From Treponema sp. (lineage in GTDB: Bacteria; Spirochaetota; Spirochaetia; Treponematales; Breznakiellaceae): DNA of 10,606 nt. The notes beneath the pieces are model-generated. The model searched no databases and was not told the origin of the DNA. It saw only the letters and a list, made by a program, of their open reading frames with translations. The position numbers and the translations under genes are program-made. Of the stretch, positions 1 to 4,538 are shown in pieces. The first letter of the stretch is position 1. Each line of letters starts with the position of its first letter. The stretch spans positions 1-10,606 of the forward strand of contig JAITLF010000367.1 in the NCBI GenBank assembly GCA_031278025.1, written 5' to 3'.

Positions 1-315
1 GGGCCGAAAAGAGCGGCCTGCGGGCCGAAGAGAGCGGCCTGCGGGCCGAAAAGAGCGGCCTGCGGGCCGAAGAGAGCGGCCTGCGGGCCGAAGAGAGCGG
101 CCTGCGGGCCGAAGAGAGCGGCCTGCGGGCCGAAGAGAGCGGCCTGCGGGCCGAAAAGAGCGGCCTGCGGGCCGAAGAGAGCGGCCTGCGGGCCGAAAAG
201 AGCGGCCTGCGGGCCGAAGAGAGCGGCCTGCGCGGCGCAAAAGCGGGCCTGCGCCGCGCAAAAGCGGGTCTGCGCGGCGCAAAAGCGGGTCTGCGCGGCG
301 CAAAAAAGCGGGCCC
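1..315. repeat. 21-bp GC-rich tandem repeat array (array 1)
   Basis: Eleven near-identical 21-bp units start at positions 1, 22, 43 and so on to 211. They differ only by AAAAG versus AAGAG in the middle of the unit. Four diverged units follow at 232, 253, 274 and 295, with core GCGGCGCAAAAGCGGG; the last carries two extra A's. Each main unit can fold on itself (GGCCG with CGGCC around AAAAGAG), and neighbouring units can pair across their joint (CGGCC-TGCG-GGCCG). There are no unique spacers, so it is not a CRISPR array. The array continues beyond the left edge. Confidence 0.95.
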
Positions 316-332
316 GCGGGCGCGGGAGATGA
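1..332 (+). CDS. Possible 3' end of a heptapeptide-repeat ORF (partial)
   Basis: The frame with codons starting at position 3 is open from the left edge to TGA at 330-332. It reads as the heptad A-E-(K/E)-S-G-L-R repeated eleven times, then (G/R)-A-K-A-G-L-R units, then a short Arg/Gly-rich tail. It would be the low-complexity C-terminus of a gene that starts outside the window. Support is weak: the main 21-bp unit contains no stop in any + frame, so openness alone proves nothing. The stop lies in a unit with two extra A's. The stop overlaps the ATG of the next ORF as ATGA. This could equally be non-coding minisatellite DNA. Confidence 0.3.
   Translation, partial: AEKSGLRAEESGLRAEKSGLRAEESGLRAEESGLRAEESGLRAEESGLRAEKSGLRAEESGLRAEKSGLRAEESGLRGAKAGLRRAKAGLRGAKAGLRGAKKRARGRGR
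314..331 (+). repeat. 18-bp direct repeat flanking array 2, left copy
   Basis: CCGCGGGCGCGGGAGATG at 314-331 recurs exactly at 587-604. The two copies bracket array 2. The left copy contains the ATG of the 329 ORF. Confidence 0.9.
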
Positions 333-715
333 GTCCGGCAGCGCCGGCCCCCGGCCTGGAACTTCAAGACTCAAGTCTGGAAGCTCTGGACTCAAGTCTG
401 GAACTTCAAGACTCAAGTCTGGAAGCTCTAGACTCAAGTCTGGAAGCTCTAGACTCAAGTCTGGAAGCTCTGGACTCAAGTCTGGAAGCTCTAGACTCAA
501 GTCTGGAAGCTCTGGACTCAAGTCTGGAAGCTCTAGGCTCAAGTCTGGATGCTCTAGACCCAGGGCTGGCAACGGGGGACCCGGGTCCGCGGGCGCGGGA
601 GATGGGGCCGGGATGCGCGGGGAGAGGTCCCGTAACGCCGGAGGCTCCCCGCGAACGGCGGCGGAGGCGCTTTCCCGCGTCCGTCTGGTCCCTTGCCAAT
701 GAAAGAACTTCATGA
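329..715 (+). CDS. Low-complexity heptad-repeat ORF, doubtful
   Basis: This 128-codon ORF begins at an ATG overlapping the previous TGA (ATGA). It ends at a TGA overlapping the first ATG of the lepB-like gene (ATGA at 712-715). Residues about 10-79 are repeats of L-E-A-L-D-S-S. Leucines at positions 1 and 4 of each heptad fit an a/d coiled-coil pattern. The rest is Gly/Arg/Pro-rich. No Shine-Dalgarno is clear before 329. Several other frames on both strands are also open through the repeat, so the coding case is weak. I do not recognise a family. It is listed because the stop/start overlaps on both sides look like translational coupling, which could also be chance. Confidence 0.25.
   Translation: MSPAAPAPGLELQDSSLEALDSSLELQDSSLEALDSSLEALDSSLEALDSSLEALDSSLEALDSSLEALGSSLDALDPGLATGDPGPRAREMGPGCAGRGPVTPEAPRERRRRRFPASVWSLANERTS
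356..565. repeat. 21-bp tandem repeat array (array 2)
   Basis: About ten consecutive 21-bp units start at 356 and repeat every 21 bases to 545; the last is degenerate. The core is GAAGCTCTAGACTCAAGT, with variants TCTGGAC and a CTTCAAGAC version in the first and third units. Each unit contains the short dyad AGACT-CA-AGTCT, and many contain the palindrome TCTAGA. The sequence is unrelated to array 1 but has the same period. It has no spacers, so it is not CRISPR. Confidence 0.95.
587..604 (+). repeat. 18-bp direct repeat flanking array 2, right copy
   Basis: An exact second copy of the 18-mer at 314-331. The copies are 273 bp apart, which is exactly 13 units of 21 bp. Confidence 0.9.
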
Positions 716-1719
716 TACGTTCTGATGAATACATGGCAGCGGAAAATGATTTTTTTGACCGGCTTCGGGGGTTGACTGAGGCGTATCTTACCCGGCGGCA
801 ACGGGCCAAACGGATTAAGAAAGAAAAAACACAGGCGAAGAACCCCGTGATTGATTGGATAGAGGCGTTTGTATGGGCCGCCGGGATGGTGCTTCTCATC
901 AATCAATACCTCTTTCAGGCTTACGCGATTCCTTCAGGTTCCATGATCGATACCCTTCTTATACGGGACCGTATTTTTGTAAACAAGATCGTCTTTGGCC
1001 CGGAGTTTCTGCCGGGCGTGGGAAAACTTCCAAGCCCCCTAACGCCCAGGCGGAACGATGTGATAATTTTTGAGAACCCATCGTATATCTCCCGTGGGCC
1101 CGTGTTTGACATAGCCCAGCGTATTATCTACATGCTTACCGTGTCGCTTGTGGACATAGACCGGGACGAAAACGGGGAACCTAAGGCCCATTTCCTTATC
1201 AAACGGGCGGCGGGCATGGGGGGGGACCGGTTTGTTTCCGAGCGGGGGGAGATGGCGATACGGTTTGCCGGGGAAGATCGTTGGGTACGGGAGCGGGATT
1301 ACAACGCCGCCCTGGGCATAGGGCATAATCTGAGCCGCCTGTTATCTGAGTCCGACTATCCCGCCCTGGAAGCCGCGGGAAAGGCGACGGCGTATATGGA
1401 CCTGGGGCTCAATCCCCCTTCAGACCTTGCTGCCCTGGCTTCGCAGGTTCATTCCCTTCAGTACCCTGATTCTTTTGCGTATGGCCGCGCCCGGCTTGAA
1501 GTCCTGCGGGGGGCCTATCCCCAGGACAACCGCTACCGGGCGGCGCTGGCCCGGCAAACCCTGGGCTGGTATGTGCCGGACGGGTACATGCTCCCCCTGG
1601 GGGACAACCGGGACAATTCCCGTGACGGCCGGTATTTCGGCCCGGTAAAGATAAATAAAGTCCTCGGCAAAGCCTTTATCATCTACTGGCCTTTGGCTCG
1701 GATGGGGGGTATACGGTAG
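712..1719 (+). CDS. lepB: Type I signal peptidase with complete catalytic motifs
   Basis: This membrane-bound Ser/Lys endopeptidase removes signal peptides from exported proteins at the outer face of the cytoplasmic membrane. A basic cytosolic N-terminus (about 28-43) precedes one membrane segment (about 47-68). Next comes box B PSGSM with nucleophile Ser77, then box C around DVIIFENP (116-123). Box D is IKRAAGMGGD with general-base Lys164, and box E is GDNRDNSRDGRYFG (297-310). A hydrophobic insert at about 131-147 lies between boxes C and D. The roughly 125 residues between boxes D and E make the protein (335 residues) longer than Gram-positive enzymes. The start is uncertain: ATG 712 has a weak GAAAG upstream, and ATG 733 is an in-frame alternative without a better ribosome site. 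The second peptidase-like gene follows four bases after the stop. Confidence 0.93.
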   Translation: MIRSDEYMAAENDFFDRLRGLTEAYLTRRQRAKRIKKEKTQAKNPVIDWIEAFVWAAGMVLLINQYLFQAYAIPSGSMIDTLLIRDRIFVNKIVFGPEFLPGVGKLPSPLTPRRNDVIIFENPSYISRGPVFDIAQRIIYMLTVSLVDIDRDENGEPKAHFLIKRAAGMGGDRFVSERGEMAIRFAGEDRWVRERDYNAALGIGHNLSRLLSESDYPALEAAGKATAYMDLGLNPPSDLAALASQVHSLQYPDSFAYGRARLEVLRGAYPQDNRYRAALARQTLGWYVPDGYMLPLGDNRDNSRDGRYFGPVKINKVLGKAFIIYWPLARMGGIR

Positions 1720-1723
1720 TATT

Positions 1724-2440
1724 ATGGCGCATAAATGGCTTAAATATTCCTATGCCGCACAAAAAGATCAGCGGCACCGCATCCGCTGGTGGGTGCTCCT
1801 CTTTGCGGCTTTTCTTCTGCTGTACCTCGTCCTTTCGACCTTTTTCTTTTCCACCGGGGTTCTGGAAAACGAGACCATGCAGCCCGGACTCCGCAAGCGC
1901 GACCGGTTCCTCTTTTCGTCCTATTTTATCTACCGCATCCTTCCCGATGAAGCGGCTGTCGGCGGTCTGCGCCGGGGCAATATAGTCCTGGTGGATACCG
2001 GGAGGCAAAAAGAGGGGTTTGCCGCCGGCATATTGGGCGCCCTGCTCCGGCTTTTTACCGCCCAGCGGGTAAGCCTGGCCGGACGTGAAGGGCATCGCTT
2101 CATCAAGCGGGTTATCGCCCTGCCGGGGGACGAGATCTCCATGGTCAACTTCGTCATCCGGGTCAAGCCTGCGGGCGGTTCCTACAGCCTTACCGAATTC
2201 GAGCTTATTGACCGGCCCTATGATGTAACCATTCCTCAGATTCCCGCCCTGTGGGGCGAGTCCCTGCCGTTTTCAGGCTACATGGACACGATAGTCCTGG
2301 AAGAGGACGAGTATTTTGTCCTTTCCGACGACCGGCGCAACACCAACGATTCCCGCACCTGGGGCGCTGTTCCCATAGATTTCATCGCCGGTAAGGCCCT
2401 GTTCCGTTACTGGCCGGTAACCCGGCTTGGGCGGCCCTAG
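1724..2440 (+). CDS. Signal peptidase I-like paralog with Thr at the nucleophile position
   Basis: This 238-residue S26-family protein has a basic N-terminus, a membrane segment at about 22-42, and the family boxes in order. The segment aligning with PSGSM reads ENETM, so the nucleophile position is Thr51 (codon ACC) rather than Ser. Lys128 is kept in FIKRVIALPGD. Box E is degenerate: SDDRRNTNDSRTWG (201-214) instead of GDN..S.DSR.WG. A hydrophobic stretch (about 98-111) sits between boxes C and D, as in the upstream gene, which supports origin by duplication. The gene starts four bases after the lepB stop and is probably co-transcribed and coupled to it. It may be an active Thr/Lys variant, a specialised peptidase, or an inactive partner; the sequence does not decide. 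Confidence 0.85.
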   Translation: MAHKWLKYSYAAQKDQRHRIRWWVLLFAAFLLLYLVLSTFFFSTGVLENETMQPGLRKRDRFLFSSYFIYRILPDEAAVGGLRRGNIVLVDTGRQKEGFAAGILGALLRLFTAQRVSLAGREGHRFIKRVIALPGDEISMVNFVIRVKPAGGSYSLTEFELIDRPYDVTIPQIPALWGESLPFSGYMDTIVLEEDEYFVLSDDRRNTNDSRTWGAVPIDFIAGKALFRYWPVTRLGRP

Positions 2441-2661
2441 CAGGCAGGCAGCAATTAACGTGTGGCTAATTAAAGTATGGATAGGTTTACGCTATATCAG
2501 GGCATCAGGAGTCGTAAATCGCATGTTACTCGTGCGAGCCTCCCTGCTCCGATTCTTCGCAAGTCAAGGTGCCGCTTTCTTGGTCATAGCTTCCTCCCCT
2601 CATGGTTACTATGACCCCTATGACATCACACGTTATTCATATGCTCAACGCTGGCTGCTTA
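2441..2661. other. Intergenic stretch with lower GC; possible gene or mobile-element debris
   Basis: About 220 bp lie between the second peptidase gene and the convergent Cys-rich gene. Composition is clearly less GC-rich than the flanking genes. An 8-bp perfect inverted repeat, GGTCATAG (2582-2589) with CTATGACC (2609-2616), encloses 19 bases. A second CCTATGAC follows at 2617-2624. A 51-codon + strand ORF, 2523-2678, ends in HGYYDPYDITRY followed by a short basic tail. It has no good ribosome site, and I recognise no family. No clear terminator is visible for either convergent gene. Confidence 0.4.
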
Positions 2662-3042
2662 CTAGGCATCATTGCTAGACAGCACATACTGCTCGTCCTT
2701 ATTGGGGATAGTCCTTTTCAGTTCCCTCAGGAACTCCCTGGTGTCCCCCATTTCCTCATAAGAATCACAGGCGTCCAGGTAACGCCGGGTAATCGTACAA
2801 TATTTGTACAATTTTTCTTCCCCCTGCTTTTTCCGCCATTTACCTGCGGCGCACCGCACTCTTAGGAAATACCGTTCGTCTCCTTCCTGCATGGCGGGAA
2901 CCAATTTGCAATGAATACAGTTGGCGCAGTATATTTTACCGCTGTGAAATTCATCTCCTGGATTATCTTGTTCATCATCTTGTATCAAGGCTTCCGGCAA
3001 TTCCTGAACCTTCCCTGCCGGCAACTCCGAAGTCTCAACCAT
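2662..3042 (-). CDS. Conserved-looking Cys-rich hypothetical protein, possible metal-binding
   Basis: The protein is 126 residues from ATG at 3042; a GTG at 3048 would add two. ATG is preferred because AGGA (3055-3052) lies 9 nt before it but only 3 nt before the GTG. The N-terminal third is acidic and low in hydrophobics. The core has CANCIHC (a CxxCxxC cluster), then VRCAAGKW, YCTI and DACDSYEEMGD. That makes six cysteines spaced like a structural zinc or iron ligand set. No signal peptide or membrane segment is seen, so it is probably cytosolic. It is transcribed away from the arg operon and towards the peptidase pair. Its codon use is more AT-rich than its neighbours. I do not recognise a named family, and no function is assigned. 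Confidence 0.7.
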   Translation of the reverse strand: MVETSELPAGKVQELPEALIQDDEQDNPGDEFHSGKIYCANCIHCKLVPAMQEGDERYFLRVRCAAGKWRKKQGEEKLYKYCTITRRYLDACDSYEEMGDTREFLRELKRTIPNKDEQYVLSSNDA

Positions 3043-3111
3043 ATTCACCTGTCCTTTACGATATTAATCTATCGTTTTAAAATAATTGCGAAAAAAGAAC
3101 TTTATACTACT

Positions 3112-3140
3112 AATGTAGCACCTTTTTTTCGATTTTACAA
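3112..3140 (-). promoter_or_regulatory. Candidate promoter for the Cys-rich gene
   Basis: On the - strand TTGTAA (3140-3135), a 17-nt spacer and TACATT (3117-3112) match the sigma-70 hexamers at four of six positions each. They lie about 70 nt before the gene start in AT-rich DNA. Such matches are common in AT-rich sequence, so support is weak. Confidence 0.25.
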
Positions 3141-3163
3141 TAAATATGCAATAAAGAGTAAAT

Positions 3164-3184
3164 GCCGTTGCCCTGGCAACAGGC
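3164..3184 (+). other. Stem-loop upstream of the arg promoter
   Basis: GTTGC (3167-3171) pairs with GCAAC (3176-3180) around CCTG. The stem extends by GCC (3164-3166) with GGC (3182-3184) if A3181 is bulged. It lies between the two divergent transcription units, directly before the operator-like dyad. It is GC-rich in otherwise AT-rich DNA. It could be a DNA site or an RNA hairpin; no role is assigned. Confidence 0.4.
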
Positions 3185-3197
3185 TCAATTATATTGA
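3185..3197. promoter_or_regulatory. Operator-like dyad overlapping the arg promoter -35
   Basis: TCAAT-TAT-ATTGA is a perfect 5-bp inverted repeat with a 3-bp centre. It overlaps the first four bases of the proposed -35 hexamer (3194-3199), so a bound repressor would block RNA polymerase. It does not clearly match the enteric ArgR box (TGAAT-N4-ATTCA). Confidence 0.35.
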
Positions 3198-3222
3198 CCT
3201 TTTTAAATATTTACTTAATACT
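3194..3222 (+). promoter_or_regulatory. Candidate promoter of the arg operon
   Basis: TTGACC (3194-3199, five of six matches to TTGACA), a 17-nt spacer and AATACT (3217-3222, four of six matches to TATAAT) form a sigma-70-like promoter. Transcription would begin near 3227-3231, giving a leader of about 155 nt before argC. This start falls at or beside the ATG of the small Arg-codon ORF (3229). Confidence 0.45.
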
Positions 3223-3228
3223 CTGCAT

Positions 3229-3267
3229 ATGAAACAGGTTTTTTCCCGTCTTCACCGTCTCCGTTAA
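3229..3267 (+). CDS. Putative arginine leader peptide (12 codons)
   Basis: The ORF reads MKQVFSRLHRLR and stops at TAA. All three Arg codons are CGT and fall within the last six codons, at 7, 10 and 12. It lies 116 bp upstream of argC and just downstream of the best promoter candidate. This placement is what one expects of a leader peptide that senses charged tRNA-Arg through ribosome stalling. No Shine-Dalgarno precedes it; if transcription starts near 3229, as the promoter spacing suggests, it would be a leaderless message. I see no classic terminator with a T-run between its stop and argC, so an attenuation mechanism is not shown. Confidence 0.35.
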   Translation: MKQVFSRLHRLR

Positions 3268-3345
3268 ATTTTCGTTTTTTCCAATATTTCGTCTATATCA
3301 AAGAAACAGACTAGGGATTTTCTGTTATCCTGATAGTGTAGAGAA

Positions 3346-3366
3346 GGGCGGGGTATATTTCCGCCC
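3346..3366 (+). promoter_or_regulatory. GC stem-loop just before the argC ribosome site
   Basis: GGGCGG (3346-3351) pairs with CCGCCC (3361-3366) around a 9-base AT-rich loop. It ends four bases before the AGGAGG ribosome site (3371-3376). It is not followed by T's, so it is not an intrinsic terminator. It could affect ribosome access or mRNA stability. Confidence 0.45.
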
Positions 3367-3383
3367 GGCGAGGAGGTTATGAA

Positions 3384-4487
3384 GTGATTGCAGGCGTTAT
3401 AGGCGCTACCGGTTATGCCGGGGCGGAAGTGGTTAGGATTTTGGCCGGGCATCCGGAAGTCGAGGGGCTGGTTTTGGGTTCCGTGAGTTATGAAGGGGAG
3501 CGAATAGAGAATATTTACCTGAATTTTCAGGGAAAGATCGCCGGCCCGCTGGAAAAGCCCGAAACGGTGATCTCCGCGTCGGAGGTGGTTTTCGCCGCCC
3601 TGCCCCACGGGGTCGGGGAGCCTTACGCCAGGGCGTGTATGGAGAAGGGCATCCCGTTCATCGATCTGTCCGCGGATTTCCGGTTTGACGATGACGAGGC
3701 GACGTTTGCCGCCTGGTATGGCAAAGCCTATGTCCACCCGGAATTGCGGCGGTATTCGATCTACGGACTGCCGGAGTTGAACCGGAGCGCGATTAAAGCC
3801 CTGGCCGCCAAAGGCCCCGTCATCATCGGGAACCCCGGATGTTATCCTACGGGCGCTTCCCTGGGTATATACCCTGCCCTGGCCAAGGGGATGGCCGGAG
3901 ACGGCCCGGTCATCGTGGATGCCGCTTCCGGCGTTACCGGGGGAGGCCGGGAACCGGGCAGGGCCTATCACTTCCCCGAATGTTTCGATTCGGTAGTTCC
4001 CTACAAGGTGGGGGCCCACCGGCATACCCCGGAGATCTGCCGGACCGTGAGCAGGATGGCCGGAAAGTCCGTTTCCCTCATCTTTACGCCCCACCTGGCC
4101 CCCATGAACCGGGGGATCCTGAGTACCATCTACATCCCGTTGAACACGGCCCACCGCCTCTCAGTGGATTCCGGCGCGCCCCGGCCCCCCTCGTCCGACA
4201 TAGAGGGGAAACTCCGGGAGATCCGCGAGCGGTACGCCGCCTTTTACAAGGACGAGCCCTTTATCCGGATTCTTCCGGCAGGGACTGCCGCCGCCACAGG
4301 CCGGGTGCGGCGTTCCAACTTCTGTGATATTTCCGTCCATCTGGACACGTCGGGGACCACCCTCATCGTGATTACCGCGCTAGACAACATGATCAAAGGC
4401 GCCGCAGGTCAGGCGGTTCAGAACATGAACATCCTGTCAGGGTACCCCGAAACTGCGGGACTGGAAGCGATTCCGGCGCTTTTTTAG
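3384..4487 (+). CDS. argC: N-acetyl-gamma-glutamyl-phosphate reductase
   Basis: ArgC reduces N-acetylglutamyl 5-phosphate to the semialdehyde with NADPH, the third step of arginine synthesis, in the cytosol. The nucleotide-binding loop is GATGYAG (7-13). The catalytic Cys153 lies in GNPGCYPTG, and the conserved HRHTPEI (His212, His214) provides the active-site histidine. Length (367 residues) is close to the family norm of about 345. The start is GTG, 7 nt after AGGAGG (3371-3376). An ATG at 3379 lies only 2 nt from that site and hits a stop after two codons, so GTG is the better choice. It is the first structural gene of the operon. The last codons and stop lie in an 18-bp tandem duplication. 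Confidence 0.97.
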   Translation: MIAGVIGATGYAGAEVVRILAGHPEVEGLVLGSVSYEGERIENIYLNFQGKIAGPLEKPETVISASEVVFAALPHGVGEPYARACMEKGIPFIDLSADFRFDDDEATFAAWYGKAYVHPELRRYSIYGLPELNRSAIKALAAKGPVIIGNPGCYPTGASLGIYPALAKGMAGDGPVIVDAASGVTGGGREPGRAYHFPECFDSVVPYKVGAHRHTPEICRTVSRMAGKSVSLIFTPHLAPMNRGILSTIYIPLNTAHRLSVDSGAPRPPSSDIEGKLREIRERYAAFYKDEPFIRILPAGTAAATGRVRRSNFCDISVHLDTSGTTLIVITALDNMIKGAAGQAVQNMNILSGYPETAGLEAIPALF

Positions 4488-4503
4488 ATTCCGGCGCTTT
4501 TTT
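4469..4503 (+). repeat. Tandem duplication across the argC stop
   Basis: GATTCCGGCGCTTTTTT occurs at 4469-4485 and again at 4487-4503, an 18-bp period. The first copy contains the last codons and the T of the TAG stop. Directly after it, TTTTTAATCGA is also doubled (4501-4511 and 4514-4524, period 13). The T-runs follow GC-rich bases, but no stem of useful length forms, so I do not call a terminator. Confidence 0.9.
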
Positions 4504-4538
4504 TTAATCGAAATTTTTAATCGAGAGGAGTTCATGCT

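Noticed and set aside
1..565. CRISPR array
   Set aside because: Repeats are directly adjacent 21-bp units with no unique spacers and no cas genes in the window.
406..906. 166-codon ORF on the - strand across array 2 and the start of lepB
   Set aside because: It is antisense to a well-supported lepB gene, and the repeat unit is open in two of three frames on that strand, so openness is not evidence of coding.
3103..3108. TATACT as a -10 of a + strand promoter
   Set aside because: The nearest -35-like hexamer (TTGCGA at 3086-3091) is only 11 nt away, too close. The promoter at 3194-3222 has better spacing.
2911..3267. 118-codon + strand ORF
   Set aside because: It is antisense to the Cys-rich gene and has no ribosome site or recognisable motif. 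Only its last 12 codons, downstream of the promoter, look meaningful.
3379..3387. ATG AAG TGA as an upstream mini-ORF or as the argC start
   Set aside because: It is out of frame with argC, two codons long, and only 2 nt from AGGAGG. The GTG at 3384 has proper spacing and leads into the GATGYAG fold.
4485..4505. Intrinsic terminator after argC
   Set aside because: There are T-runs but no stem of useful length precedes them, and argJ with its own ribosome site follows within 51 bp.
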